A DNA stretch of 41,356 nt, taken from assembly GCA_007121775.1 (NCBI GenBank), contig SKJY01000284.1:1-41356 (forward strand), in the 5' to 3' direction. Below the pieces are notes generated by a model. That model was given only the letters and a program-made list of their open reading frames with translations. It searched no databases and had not been told where the DNA came from. The translations under genes and the position numbers were made by a program. Position 1 is the stretch's first letter. Every line of letters begins with the position of its first letter. The DNA is from Gemmatimonadota bacterium. GTDB taxonomy: Bacteria > Gemmatimonadota > Gemmatimonadetes > Longimicrobiales > Gaopeijiaceae. Of the stretch, positions 1 to 8,363 are shown one piece after another.

Positions 1-79
1 CGCCGGCCCGGGGCGGCCCTTCCTGTGAACGGTGTGGTGCTTTGCGGGGCTGGGTCAGGTAGGGTCAGGCCCTGGCCGC
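1..79. other. Non-coding left edge, downstream of ribF
   Basis: This short stretch follows the ribF stop codon. I see no gene, RNA or convincing terminator. It contains a small direct repeat: GGGTCAGG occurs twice, 10 bases apart, around positions 52-69. In many bacteria rpsO follows ribF, but the window ends before that could be checked. Confidence 0.5.
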
Positions 80-1129
80 TCAGTCGGCCAGAATCTCCCT
101 GGCCCGATCCACGTCCCGGTGCAACTGAGCCACCAACGCACCGACGGACTCGAAGGGCGTCACATCCCGCAGGTGCTCCATCAGGTCTACTCGCACCGTC
201 TCGCCGTAGAGGTCTCCCTGGAAATCCAGGAGGTGAACCTCCACGCTGGGTGACGCACCCTTGAAGGTCGGACGCGGGCCGAGGTGCATGGCGGCGGCGA
301 ACGTGCCCCGCCGAAGGACGGCTCGGACGGCGTAGACGCCCGCTGGAGGAAGCAGCTTCTCTCTGGTTTCAACCCTCAGGTTCGCGGTGGGGAAGCCGAG
401 CCCCCGTCCGCGTCCTTCACCGCGCACCACCCGGCCTTGCAGCGAGTACGGTCGCCCGAGCCCCTGCGCCGCCTCCCGCACCCGCCCTTCCGAGACGGCA
501 CGGCGTACCCGGGTGCTGGAGATCGCCCCGTCCTCCACCGCCACAGGAGGCACCACATCCACATCGAACCCCAACTGCCGTCCCAGCTGACGGAGTGTCT
601 TCACGTCCCCCGTTCGTCCCCTTCCAAACCCGTGATCATACCCCACCACCAACTCGGCGACGCCGATGCGCTCCACCAAAATCCGTTCCACGAATCGCTC
701 CGGCGTCCACCGGGACAACTCCGGGGTGAACCGGATGAAGACCACGTAATCGAGTCCGCTCTCCGCCAGGATCTCCTTCTTCTCATCTGGCGTGGTGAGG
801 AGCGCGGGAGCCATGGCAGGATTGACCACCGCCAGGGGGTGAGGGTCGAAGGTGACCAGGATGGCCCGTCCCCCCCGGGTATCGGCCCTCCGCCGTATCT
901 CCTGGAGAACCTCCCAGTGACCCCGGTGCACGCCGTCGAAGGTGCCGACGGTGACCACCGCCCCGCGTCCGTCCCTCGGGATCCCGGCAGCGGAAGGAAG
1001 GATTCCCGCCTCGGAAGATGTCTCCGGGCCCGGGCTTGCGGCACGCTGGCCGGGGATGGAGGCACGCCGGCCGGGGATGGAGGGGCGCTGGCCCAGGCTG
1101 GGAGGGTGCTCCTCGTGACGATCAGTCAC
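80..1129 (-). CDS. ribF: Bifunctional riboflavin kinase / FAD synthetase
   Basis: RibF phosphorylates riboflavin to FMN and adenylates FMN to FAD in the cytoplasm. The N-terminal nucleotidyltransferase half shows GTFDGVHRGH (about residues 62-71 from the chosen start), and the C-terminal flavokinase half shows GLGFPTANL. I chose the GTG at 1129 because it overlaps the truB stop by 8 bp. An upstream in-frame ATG at 1162 would add 11 residues and a 41-bp overlap. Length is about 349 aa against roughly 310 for the family. The excess is an N-terminal tail of about 60 residues before the nucleotidyltransferase fold, including three heptapeptide repeats. The first enzymatic residues lie near VVTVGTFDG, so a later start is possible but I see no good ribosome site for one. 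This is the last gene of the rimP operon visible in the window. Confidence 0.95.
   Translation of the reverse strand: MTDRHEEHPPSLGQRPSIPGRRASIPGQRAASPGPETSSEAGILPSAAGIPRDGRGAVVTVGTFDGVHRGHWEVLQEIRRRADTRGGRAILVTFDPHPLAVVNPAMAPALLTTPDEKKEILAESGLDYVVFIRFTPELSRWTPERFVERILVERIGVAELVVGYDHGFGRGRTGDVKTLRQLGRQLGFDVDVVPPVAVEDGAISSTRVRRAVSEGRVREAAQGLGRPYSLQGRVVRGEGRGRGLGFPTANLRVETREKLLPPAGVYAVRAVLRRGTFAAAMHLGPRPTFKGASPSVEVHLLDFQGDLYGETVRVDLMEHLRDVTPFESVGALVAQLHRDVDRAREILAD
1042..1104 (-). repeat. 21-bp tandem repeat (3 copies) inside the ribF 5' end
   Basis: Three consecutive 21-bp units (1042-1062, 1063-1083, 1084-1104) encode the heptads QRPSIPG, RRASIPG and QRAASPG. The first two units differ at one base; the third is more diverged. 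The repeat keeps frame and lies in the non-conserved N-terminal tail of RibF. Confidence 0.8.
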
Positions 1130-2033
1130 GGGTGAAGACCTTTCGGGGGTGGAGGATTCCATGGCCGGCCTCCGCCACAGCGAGCAGCCGTCCCTCCCAG
1201 GACACCGCCACCGGCCCGCCTTCGGCTATTCCGGCATCCTCTGCCAGGGATACGGTTCGTCCCGCCAGGACGTCCTCCGCCTCCGCCCCGTCCACCGCCA
1301 CCTGCGGGAGGTGCGGGAGGGCTTCCAGGGAGGGTAGCCAGGCCGGTTGGGAGAGTGATCCCGGGCCCGGGATCTCGTCCAACGACACGGCATCATCCAC
1401 GGAGAAAGGGCCGATGGCCGTTCGCCGAAGCTCGCGAAGGTGCCCACCGACATCCAGAATCTCTCCCAGATCCCGGGCAAGGGCCCGGATGTAGGTACCG
1501 GTGGAGACCCGGGCGCGAAATTCCACCAGCGGCGGCTTCCAGGAGAGAAGGTCGAGACTGTGGATCGTCACCGCCACCGGTTCCAACTCCACCTCCTCAC
1601 CCCGACGTACCCGCCGATGGGCGGCCTCCCCCCCCACCTTCTTGGCGGAGAAGACCGGCGGGAGTTGAGTCGTTCGGGAAGCCAGTTCGGTCAGGGCGGA
1701 GGCAACGTCCGGAATGCCCAGGGAGTCTACTCCAGGATGGGTAGCCACCACCTCCCCCTCCGGATCCAGGGTGTCCGTCACCCGTCCCAGTTCAGCGATG
1801 GCCACGTACTCCTTGTCGAAACCGTGAAGGTACTCCACCAGTCGAGTGGCCCGGTTCACGCAGACCAGCAGGAGCCCGGACGCAAAGGGATCCAACGTCC
1901 CCGTGTGCCCCACCCGTCGCGTCCGGAGCGCCCTCCGGACCACGGATACGACATCGTGGGAGGTGGGGCCCACCGGCTTGTCCACCAGGAGGACCCCATC
2001 TCCCAGGGTCGTTGCCGGGGCGGACCGGGTCAC
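1122..2033 (-). CDS. truB: tRNA pseudouridine(55) synthase
   Basis: TruB isomerises U55 to pseudouridine in the T-loop of most elongator tRNAs and also acts as a tRNA folding chaperone. The protein has 303 aa, a normal length. It carries LLVDKPVGPTSHDVV near residue 15 and the catalytic motif GHTGTLDPFASGLL with the nucleophile at Asp48. The later segment around VSTGTYIRALARDLG matches the conserved substrate-binding motif. The C-terminal part, with GRLLAVAE, resembles the usual small PUA-like extension. The start is a GTG that overlaps the rbfA stop by 4 bp (GTGA), so translation is probably coupled to rbfA. The rbfA-truB-ribF order is conserved in many bacteria. Confidence 0.97.
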   Translation of the reverse strand: MTRSAPATTLGDGVLLVDKPVGPTSHDVVSVVRRALRTRRVGHTGTLDPFASGLLLVCVNRATRLVEYLHGFDKEYVAIAELGRVTDTLDPEGEVVATHPGVDSLGIPDVASALTELASRTTQLPPVFSAKKVGGEAAHRRVRRGEEVELEPVAVTIHSLDLLSWKPPLVEFRARVSTGTYIRALARDLGEILDVGGHLRELRRTAIGPFSVDDAVSLDEIPGPGSLSQPAWLPSLEALPHLPQVAVDGAEAEDVLAGRTVSLAEDAGIAEGGPVAVSWEGRLLAVAEAGHGILHPRKVFTRD

Positions 2034-2473
2034 GGACCCGAAGACTCCTCGGAAGTCCCGGTTCCGGACTTCCCGTCGGTTTCTCCGGTGTCATCCGCAT
2101 CAGCCGGAAGTGCTTCCGCATCAGCCGGGAGCACCTCCTGGAGGATCCGCTCAATCCGAAGGGCGCGGTCCAGGGTCTCATCGAGCTCGAAGCGGAGTTC
2201 CGGAACTCTCCGAAGCTCCAGCGTCGCCCCCAGGGTCCTGCGGATGAAGGGCGTGGCCGCTCGCAGCCCCTTCAGAAGGTCCTCCTCATGACCCTCCTCC
2301 CCGGAGGTGGGCCCAGGGCGGACGAAGACCCGAGCCATCCAGAGGTCGGGGGTCGCGTCCACGGCCGTCACCGTGGGGCTGCCGATCCGAGGATCGTGGA
2401 CTTCCCGATGTAGAATGCGCGAGATCTCCCGCTTGAACTGCTCGTTGAGACGGGCGGTGCGTCGCTGGCTCAT
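2030..2473 (-). CDS. rbfA: 30S ribosome-binding factor A
   Basis: RbfA is a KH-fold assembly factor that binds the 30S subunit near the 5' helix of 16S rRNA during late maturation. The N-terminal segment (QFKREISRILHREVHDPRI) and the central segment (TAVDATPDLWMARVFVR) are typical, followed by RRTLGATLELRRVPELRFELDE-like sequence near residues 80-100. The core ends near residue 115. A further 30 or so residues form an acidic, low-complexity tail with a duplicated heptad (LPADAEA, LPADADD). The ATG at 2473 was chosen because the conserved sequence begins right after it. It lies 79 bp after ylxP and overlaps truB by 4 bp. That 79-bp gap holds nothing recognisable. Confidence 0.96.
   Translation of the reverse strand: MSQRRTARLNEQFKREISRILHREVHDPRIGSPTVTAVDATPDLWMARVFVRPGPTSGEEGHEEDLLKGLRAATPFIRRTLGATLELRRVPELRFELDETLDRALRIERILQEVLPADAEALPADADDTGETDGKSGTGTSEESSGP
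2094..2135 (-). repeat. 21-bp tandem duplication in the rbfA 3' end
   Basis: Two adjacent 21-bp units (2094-2114 and 2115-2135) share their first 14 bases exactly and encode the heptads LPADAEA and LPADADD in the acidic tail of RbfA. The reading frame is kept. Confidence 0.75.
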
Positions 2474-2552
2474 GTCCGGAATGCTGTGGAGGGTACGGAA
2501 GGGTCCGATGAAGACGGTGGGCAGTACAGGAAGGGGAGACGAACGCCTCCCT

Positions 2553-2843
2553 TCAAAGAACCCGGTCGCGGTGGAACGAGACTAGGAGGAACCGCCCATG
2601 CTCCTCCACAAACGAGTCGAGTCGGTCGCTCAGGGACTCGGCCTGGCGCCCATCGGAGGCGACCAGCGCGGCGGTGACCTGCGCCCGGTCGTGAACGTCC
2701 TGAAGACCCGTTTCCGCCACCGACACATTGAAGCGCGAACGCATCCGCTCCACGAGGGACCGGACCGCCGATCGCTTCTCCTTGAGAGAACGGCAGCCGG
2801 GGATGGACAGATCCCAGGTAAGGACCACCACGGATCGGGCCAT
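2553..2843 (-). CDS. DUF503 family protein (YlxP-like)
   Basis: This small protein (96 aa) belongs by appearance to the DUF503/YlxP family, which is commonly encoded between infB and rbfA. The N-terminal strand and turn (VLTWDLSIPGCRSLKEKRS) and the segment RFNVSVAET are the family hallmarks. The molecular function is not established; its constant company with translation genes suggests a role in ribosome assembly or RNA binding. The ATG at 2843 lies 39 bp downstream of the infB stop. No clear Shine-Dalgarno sequence is visible, so expression may depend on coupling to infB. Family assignment is confident; function is open. Confidence 0.9.
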   Translation of the reverse strand: MARSVVVLTWDLSIPGCRSLKEKRSAVRSLVERMRSRFNVSVAETGLQDVHDRAQVTAALVASDGRQAESLSDRLDSFVEEHGRFLLVSFHRDRVL

Positions 2844-2882
2844 GGGCCGGAAAAATCGGGGGGAGGGCCGCCGCTCCGGGGA

Positions 2883-5774
2883 TCACTCCCCGGAGGACGA
2901 ACTCCCCGAACCGGCCAGCGTGCGGGCGATCTCTTCCACCTGGAAGAATTCGATAAGGTCGCCGACCTTCACGTCGTTGAAGTTCTCGATGCCAATCCCG
3001 CACTCGAAGCCCTCCCGTACCTGCTTCACATCGTCCTTGAAGCGCTTGAGAGAGTCCACCTTCCCGGTGTACACCACCTGACCCTCCCGGAGGAGGCGAA
3101 CCGAGGCGGAGCGGTCGATGACGCCTTCCGTGACGTAGCAACCCGCCACTGTGCCGACGCGGGAGATCTTGAAGACCTCACGGACCTCGGCCGTCCCCAG
3201 GACGGTCTCGCGCTCCTCAGGCGAGAGCATGCCCTCCAGGGCCTGACGAACCTCATCCACGGCCTCGTAGATCACCTGGTAACTCCGAATGTCCACCCCA
3301 CTCTGCTCCGCCATCTGCCGAGCATTGGTGTCAGGGCGAATCCGGAATCCGATGATGACCGCACCGGCGGTCTCTGCCAGAAGAACGTCGGACTCGTTGA
3401 TGGCCCCGACCCCCCTGTGCACGATCTCTACCCGCACCTCGCTTGTGGAAAGCTGTTCCAGCGCGTCGGCCACAGCCTGGACGGAGCCGTCCACGTCCGC
3501 CTTCACGATAATGGGCAGGGAACTCACCTCCCCCTGCGCAAGGAAAGCGGCGAAGTCGCCCAGCTTCATCCCCCGGTCCTTGATCCGGAGTTGCTTCTCC
3601 CGCTCCAGCCGCTGACGCGTCTGGGCGATCTCGGCGGCACGGTCCGCATCCATCACCTGGAGGGTGTCCCCCGCCTGAGGGATCCCGCCGGCTCCCAGGA
3701 TCTGCACCGGCCTGCCGGGAAGCACCTCCCGGACCTGGTTGCCCCGCTCGTCCAGGAGCGCCCGGACTCGCCCGTCGAACTTCCCGCAGATGAAGGCGTC
3801 GCCCACCCGGAGCGTTCCCTTCTGAACGAGCACCGTCACCACGGCGCCCTTCCCCACGTCGAGCTTCGACTCGATGACGGTCCCCTGGGCATCCCGTTGC
3901 GGATTGGCCTGGAGCTCCAGGATTTCCGCCTGTAGCAGAACCTTCTCCAGGAGGTCCTCAATGCCCTGCCCGAACTTCGCCGAGATCTCCGCGACCAGGA
4001 CGTCGCCGCCGAAATCCTCCACCGTCACCTCGTGCTGCAGGAGCTCCTGCTTCACACGGGCCGGGTTGGCACCGGGCAGGTCGATCTTGTTGACGGCCAC
4101 CACGATGGGTACGCCGGCATTCTTGGCGTGGGAGATGGCCTCAATGGTCTGAGGCATGATGGAGTCGTCGGCGGCCACCACCAGGATGACGATGTCGGTG
4201 ACGTCCGCTCCACGGGCGCGCATGGCGGTGAAGGCGGCGTGGCCCGGCGTGTCAAGGAAGGAGATGGACTTCCCTTCATCCAACTCCACGTGATAGGCAC
4301 CGATGTGCTGGGTGATCCCGCCGGACTCGCCCGCCACCACATTGGTGTGACGGATGGAGTCCAGGAGCTTCGTCTTTCCGTGGTCCACGTGACCCATGAT
4401 GGTGACCACCGGCGGACGCCACTCCAGGAGCTCGGGATCTTCCTCCTCCTCCTCGGTCTCCAGCACATCGTCTCCGCCCGTGTATTCCTCTTCCCGGACG
4501 GCCTTGAAGTTGAATTCGTCCAGGAGGAGTTCGATCTGGTCGAAGTCCAGGCGCTGATTGATGGTGACCATCATGCCCAGGTTCTTGAAGGCGGCGCCCA
4601 CAAGCTGGGTCGAAGGCACGTCCACCAGTTCGGAGAGCTCGGAGACAGTCAGGAACTCGTTGACCCGGACCGTCTTGGCCTCCTCCTCCTTCTGCTGGCG
4701 GACCTCCTCCTCCATGGCCTCCTTCTCTTCCCGGCTGGGGCGGCTGGACCCCTTCCGACGCCGCTTCTTTCCACCGCCGCCCTTCAACTCGGCCATGACG
4801 CGCTGGATGTTGTCCTGCACTGCATCCTGATCGACGCGACCCTTCTTCTTGCCCTTCTTCTTCCCCTTCTTGCGCCCATCGCGGGTGTAGCCATCGGCTT
4901 GGATTCGGACCTGCCCACCGGGGCCGGCGCTGGCGGCCGGCACAGGCTTCACCGTCTCCGCAGGCTTGGCCGCGGCAGCCGGGCGCGCGGCGGCGGGCTT
5001 ACCGGGACGGCGCGAGCCTCGATCAGCCATCTCAGCGGCGGACGGGATACGGAGGCGACGACGGGGAGCTTCCGATGGCTCTTTCCCGTCAGGAGCCTTG
5101 TCGGCTGCAGCGGCGGACGGCGTGTCCCCGGCGGGCTTGGCCGGCGTCTCGGCCCTGGCCGGTTCATCGGCGGTGGGGGCCGGTGCCTCGGCCTCGGCCA
5201 CAATCGGCTGAGCCTCCGGCTTGTCAGTCCCGGGTTGAGCCGCCTTGGGCTCCGGCTCGCCGGGGTCGGCTACGTCGGGCTCGGCGGCATCGGCCTCAGA
5301 CTCGGGCATTGCCGGCTTTACAGGCTCAGACGGACTCTCCGGCGCGGCATGCTCCGGGGCCGGGGGCGACTCCACCTTCACAGGGGCTGCCTCAGCTTCC
5401 ACCGAGGGCTCTTCCTCACGAGAGCGATCCTCGGCGACAGGGGCTGCCACCTCAACTTCGGGGGCCTCAGCGACAGCCTCCTCCGCAGCAGGCTCAGGGG
5501 CCTCGGGCTCAGGCTCCGCTTCCGGCTCCACCGAGCGGCGACGCCGGCGCCGGCGGGTAGGCGTCCGGGAATCCTCGATGGCCGCCTGCACCGCCTCGGC
5601 AGCGTCCTTGCTTCCGGACCTCCGTTCCTTCTCGACCCTGGCAAGGACCCGGGCCACATCGGCGTCGTGCACACGTGCACCTGCATCGGGTACGGGAATT
5701 CCCATGGCCCGAAGAAGGGAAAGCACGGCCTCCGTGGAGACCTTGAGGTCCTGCGCTAGTTCAGCAACCCGCAT
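2883..5774 (-). CDS. infB: Translation initiation factor IF-2
   Basis: IF-2 is the GTPase that delivers fMet-tRNA to the 30S subunit and promotes subunit joining. At 963 aa it is of the long type. Residues 1-60 form the IF2N domain ([18 protein letters not shown]). Residues from about 70 to 350 are a low-complexity linker rich in Pro, Ala and Glu. The linker includes an Arg-rich run near residue 75 and a Lys-Gly repeat near 301-312. A second IF2N-like segment ([18 protein letters not shown]) precedes the G domain. The G domain shows GHVDHGKT near residue 460, DTPGHAAF and NKID, followed by domains II-IV. The ATG has AAGGAGG 12 bases upstream. It overlaps the ylxQ stop by 14 bp. Confidence 0.98.
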   Translation of the reverse strand: MRVAELAQDLKVSTEAVLSLLRAMGIPVPDAGARVHDADVARVLARVEKERRSGSKDAAEAVQAAIEDSRTPTRRRRRRRSVEPEAEPEPEAPEPAAEEAVAEAPEVEVAAPVAEDRSREEEPSVEAEAAPVKVESPPAPEHAAPESPSEPVKPAMPESEADAAEPDVADPGEPEPKAAQPGTDKPEAQPIVAEAEAPAPTADEPARAETPAKPAGDTPSAAAADKAPDGKEPSEAPRRRLRIPSAAEMADRGSRRPGKPAAARPAAAAKPAETVKPVPAASAGPGGQVRIQADGYTRDGRKKGKKKGKKKGRVDQDAVQDNIQRVMAELKGGGGKKRRRKGSSRPSREEKEAMEEEVRQQKEEEAKTVRVNEFLTVSELSELVDVPSTQLVGAAFKNLGMMVTINQRLDFDQIELLLDEFNFKAVREEEYTGGDDVLETEEEEEDPELLEWRPPVVTIMGHVDHGKTKLLDSIRHTNVVAGESGGITQHIGAYHVELDEGKSISFLDTPGHAAFTAMRARGADVTDIVILVVAADDSIMPQTIEAISHAKNAGVPIVVAVNKIDLPGANPARVKQELLQHEVTVEDFGGDVLVAEISAKFGQGIEDLLEKVLLQAEILELQANPQRDAQGTVIESKLDVGKGAVVTVLVQKGTLRVGDAFICGKFDGRVRALLDERGNQVREVLPGRPVQILGAGGIPQAGDTLQVMDADRAAEIAQTRQRLEREKQLRIKDRGMKLGDFAAFLAQGEVSSLPIIVKADVDGSVQAVADALEQLSTSEVRVEIVHRGVGAINESDVLLAETAGAVIIGFRIRPDTNARQMAEQSGVDIRSYQVIYEAVDEVRQALEGMLSPEERETVLGTAEVREVFKISRVGTVAGCYVTEGVIDRSASVRLLREGQVVYTGKVDSLKRFKDDVKQVREGFECGIGIENFNDVKVGDLIEFFQVEEIARTLAGSGSSSSGE
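4840..4875 (-). repeat. 12-bp repeat in infB encoding a Lys/Gly stretch
   Basis: Three 12-bp units (4840-4851, 4852-4863, 4864-4875) encode repeated KKGK tetrads in the IF-2 linker. The first two units differ only at the last base. The basic patch resembles the RNA-binding linkers of long IF-2 proteins. Confidence 0.7.
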
Positions 5775-6183
5775 TGGTACCGGATTCCTCCTTGGCTTCC
5801 GAACCGCCCCCCGTGTCCCCGGCGGCCGATCCGGCGCCGGCGGTCAGGACAGTCAGGAATTGATCTGCAAACGAATTCGTCGTAACGGCCACAGCGGTCA
5901 CGCCAGGCAAGCCCAACGCGCCGCCGAGGTCGTCTCGACGTTGAACCCATCGCCGGGGCACCTCCCGATGCTCCAGCAGGGGTAGGAGCTTCCCGATCTG
6001 CCCGGGAGCTCCGTCCTTCGCCAGGATGACCAACCGGGCTCGTTCGCTCCGGACGGCATCCCGTGCTGCACCCACACCGATCTCCAGCGCCCCGGACCGA
6101 CGGGCGAGGCCCAGGAGCCCCCGGACCTTACGCTCCAGGGGCCACCTCCCGATCGTCCCCGGGCGCGGCTCCGGCGACCTCAT
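5761..6183 (-). CDS. L7Ae/YlxQ-family RNA-binding protein
   Basis: This 140-aa protein matches the L7Ae/L30e/S12e fold family found between nusA and infB in many bacteria (YlxQ in Bacillus). The segment RKVRGLLGLARRSGALEIG, then a charged stretch ending in ARLVILAKDGAPGQ, is the typical N-terminal half; such proteins usually bind kink-turn-like RNA. The last 35 residues are a low-complexity Gly/Ser/Glu tail. The ATG at 6183 gives a 56-bp overlap with nusA. A later non-ATG start near the conserved LERKVRGLL cannot be excluded. The usual ylxR (DUF448) gene is missing: there is no room for it between nusA and this gene. Confidence 0.85.
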   Translation of the reverse strand: MRSPEPRPGTIGRWPLERKVRGLLGLARRSGALEIGVGAARDAVRSERARLVILAKDGAPGQIGKLLPLLEHREVPRRWVQRRDDLGGALGLPGVTAVAVTTNSFADQFLTVLTAGAGSAAGDTGGGSEAKEESGTNAGC

Positions 6184-7534
6184 CGGTCACCTCGCCCTCG
6201 CCGTCGGTCTCTGGCTCCTGGGATCCACCCTCCTCATCCTCACCCACCTCCACGGTGAGTTCGTCTATGATGCGGAGGAGTTCCTCGGTCTCCACCGGAC
6301 CCAGCCCTTCCACCTTCTCGAAGTCAGCCCGGTCCAGATCGATGATGTCCAGGAAAGTACTATACCCGGCCTTCTTGAGGGCCGCCAGAGCGGTGAGGGA
6401 GAGGTCGAGTTCCGAGAGTGGGAAATCGGCCATCTCCATGGAGTCGTCGTCGGGCTCGGCGAAGAGGCGGGCGTCCGCTCCCCGCTCAAGCCACTCCCGG
6501 GAGCCGTACAGGTCGATCTGCCAGCCGATGAGCTGGGATGCGAGCCGCACATTCTGCCCGTTCCGACCGATGGCCAGGGAGAGTTGATCCTCGTCCACAA
6601 TGGCCGTGATGACCTGCCGACTCTGGTCGGAGATCACCTTGGAGACCCGGGCCGGCGCAAGCGCTCGGCGGGCGAAGATCTCCGGGTCCGGATGCCAGGG
6701 CACGATGTCGATTCGCTCCCCGCCGAGCTCCGAGACCACCGCCTGGACCCGGGAACCCTTGAGCCCCACACACGCCCCCACCGGGTCAATGGACTCGTCC
6801 CGGGATGAAACGGCGATCTTGGTACGCCCCCCCACCTCCCGGGCACGGGCCCGGATCTCGACGATCCCCTGGTAGATCTCCGGCACCTCCAGCTTGAAGA
6901 GGGCTTCCACGAAGAGGGGATCGGCACGGGACAGGATGAGCCTGGGCCCCCGGGGCGTCTCATCCACCTTCTTGAGAACGGCGCGGATGGGATCGCCCTG
7001 CCTGAACCGCTCCCGCGGATTCTGGTCCTTCCAGGGGATGATGGCGTCGGCGTCCCGGGCCCGGTTCAGGAGCACCACGATCTTCCCGCGCTCCGTCTGC
7101 TGGACCTCCCCGGAGAGGAGTTCGCCTACCCGGTGGGAGAACTCCTCCCGGATGCGGTCACGCTCACCCTCCCGGACCCTCTGCACGATGCGCTGCTTGG
7201 TGGCCATCACGGCGTTGCGCCCGAACTCGGAGAAGTCGACGGGAATCTCCATGACGTCGCCGACCTCGAAGGTGGGGTCATCCCAACGGGCCTTCTCCAG
7301 GGATATTTCGGAGGAAGGATCCTCCACCGCTTCCACGACGCGCTTGAGTACGATGATCTCGATCTCGCCGCTGTGCTCGTCGATTTCGATCTCAGCTCGT
7401 ACGTTGGCGCCGTAGATACGCCCCAGGCCCGCCAGGATCCCATCCCGGATCAGGTCATTCATCTCCTCGTGGGAGAGGCTCTTGTTGGCCGCCATGTCTC
7501 GGATGGCAGCGACAATCTGTCCGGCGTTCGCCAT
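6128..7534 (-). CDS. nusA: Transcription termination/antitermination factor NusA
   Basis: NusA binds RNA polymerase and nascent RNA, modulating pausing, intrinsic termination and rRNA antitermination. The protein has 468 aa from the ATG at 7534. The N-terminal RNAP-binding domain spans about 1-130. An S1 domain follows (around VGELLSGEVQQTERGKIVV). KH1 contains VGACVGLKGSRVQ and KH2 contains LSLAIGRNGQNVRLA. The C-terminal helix-hairpin-helix region (ALKKAGYSTFLDIIDLD) resembles the repeats seen in proteobacterial NusA. The ATG at 7534 is preferred over the GTG two codons upstream because CGAGGTGAAC precedes it at good spacing. It lies 74 bp downstream of rimP. In E. coli NusA autoregulates this operon through its leader, so the structured leader at 8119-8310 is notable. 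Confidence 0.97.
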   Translation of the reverse strand: MANAGQIVAAIRDMAANKSLSHEEMNDLIRDGILAGLGRIYGANVRAEIEIDEHSGEIEIIVLKRVVEAVEDPSSEISLEKARWDDPTFEVGDVMEIPVDFSEFGRNAVMATKQRIVQRVREGERDRIREEFSHRVGELLSGEVQQTERGKIVVLLNRARDADAIIPWKDQNPRERFRQGDPIRAVLKKVDETPRGPRLILSRADPLFVEALFKLEVPEIYQGIVEIRARAREVGGRTKIAVSSRDESIDPVGACVGLKGSRVQAVVSELGGERIDIVPWHPDPEIFARRALAPARVSKVISDQSRQVITAIVDEDQLSLAIGRNGQNVRLASQLIGWQIDLYGSREWLERGADARLFAEPDDDSMEMADFPLSELDLSLTALAALKKAGYSTFLDIIDLDRADFEKVEGLGPVETEELLRIIDELTVEVGEDEEGGSQEPETDGEGEVTDEVAGAAPGDDREVAPGA

Positions 7535-7608
7535 GTTCACCTCGCTACTGATCTGGGGTCCGGCCTCGGCCGCCCCGCTTCTCGCCGGGCCGGGGCGCCA
7601 TCATCCCA

Positions 7609-8118
7609 TCATTCGTCGTCCTTCCAGCGGAAGACGAGATGAGCCTTCTCGATGTCCTGGCGGGGTACGCGGAGCACATCCCCACCCTTTCGACGGATCA
7701 GGACCTCGTAATGTTCCTGATCCGCCCCTTCTTCCACTCCCAAAAGATCCCCTTCCAACCGCCGGGATCGGGTGCCCACCAGCGGCTCGGTCCCCTTCAC
7801 CACCACCGGCTCTCCCACGAACCGCTCAAAGTCGCGCTTCCTGTTGAGGGGCCGCTCCACCCCCGGCGACGAAACCTCCACCGTGTAGCGCTCAGGGACG
7901 GCGGGGTGCTCGTCGAGCCAGGGCTCGAGCTCCCGACTGACCCGGGCGCAATCATTCACTGTCACTCCCGCACCCGGGCGGGAGTCCGGGAGATCGACCC
8001 GGAGGCGCAGGATGGGGCGCCGGTCGCTGCCGGCCCACTCCACCTCCACCAACTCGAACCCCAGCGCCTCGACGCGGGACTCCAGCTCGGCATCGATCTC
8101 GGGAATCGGCTTCGCCAT
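7609..8118 (-). CDS. rimP: Ribosome maturation factor RimP
   Basis: RimP binds the 30S subunit and is needed for efficient 3' domain assembly and pseudoknot formation of 16S rRNA. The protein has 169 aa, close to the family norm. Conserved pieces include the opening LESRVEALGFELVEVEW, the acidic strand LRLRVDLPDS, the middle NDCARVSRELEPWLDE and the diagnostic YTVEVSSPGVERPL near residue 90. The second, SH3-like domain follows (FERFVGEPVVVKG). The ATG at 8118 is supported by a strong GGAAGGGGGG ribosome site just upstream. It is the first gene of the nusA-infB operon. Its 5' leader contains terminator-like and hairpin structures described separately. Confidence 0.97.
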   Translation of the reverse strand: MAKPIPEIDAELESRVEALGFELVEVEWAGSDRRPILRLRVDLPDSRPGAGVTVNDCARVSRELEPWLDEHPAVPERYTVEVSSPGVERPLNRKRDFERFVGEPVVVKGTEPLVGTRSRRLEGDLLGVEEGADQEHYEVLIRRKGGDVLRVPRQDIEKAHLVFRWKDDE

Positions 8119-8153
8119 GCTGCCCCCCTTCCACGTCCCTGACCTTCCGAAAT

Positions 8154-8169
8154 CGGGGCTCTTGCCCCG
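8154..8169 (-). promoter_or_regulatory. Tetraloop hairpin in the rimP 5' leader
   Basis: A perfect 6-bp stem (CGGGGC/GCCCCG) closes a 4-base loop about 35 bases before the rimP start codon. It lies between the U-tailed hairpin at 8247-8275 and the ribosome site. It could influence translation or act as part of a regulated leader; no function is shown. Confidence 0.45.
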
Positions 8170-8246
8170 CCTCCGGCCTCCCTGGCGGACCCGTCACAGG
8201 ACCGCCGGACCCGGCCTCTGCCCCCTGGAACCCGGGACGACAGAGT

Positions 8247-8275
8247 AAAAAAAAGCGGGGGAAAACCGCTCCCCC
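8247..8275 (-). terminator. Intrinsic terminator or attenuator between murA and rimP
   Basis: On the minus strand the sequence forms a GC-rich hairpin followed immediately by eight T residues. Two foldings are possible: AGCGG with CCGCT, which puts the stem right before the T-run, or GGGGG with CCCCC. It can end the murA transcript. Because a promoter-like sequence lies between murA and this hairpin, it could also be an attenuator in the rimP-nusA leader or the end of a short RNA. Confidence 0.75.
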
Positions 8276-8285
8276 ACTTCGAAAA

Positions 8286-8301
8286 GGCTGCCACCGCAGC
8301 C
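8286..8301 (-). promoter_or_regulatory. Small hairpin preceding the murA/rimP terminator
   Basis: A perfect 6-bp stem (GGCTGC/GCAGCC) with a 4-base loop sits 11 bases upstream of the terminator hairpin in minus-strand orientation. If transcription starts near 8310 it would be the first structure of the transcript. Confidence 0.4.
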
Positions 8302-8316
8302 GCCGAATCGACCTTT

Positions 8317-8345
8317 ATGGTAGCCGAACAGTCCTCCGGATTCAA
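8317..8345 (-). promoter_or_regulatory. Candidate sigma-70 promoter for the rimP leader
   Basis: Reading the minus strand, TTGAAT (8345-8340) and TACCAT (8322-8317) are separated by exactly 17 bases. Each matches the consensus hexamers at four of six positions. The predicted start is near 8310, giving a leader of about 190 nt to rimP or a short RNA of about 65 nt ending at the terminator. This is an inference from sequence only. Confidence 0.45.
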
Positions 8346-8363
8346 CCTATGGCCATAAACCGG

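Noticed and set aside
4032..5759. Plus-strand open frame of 575 codons opposite infB
   Set aside because: Leu/Gly-rich translation mirrors the low-complexity IF-2 linker; no start context or domain.
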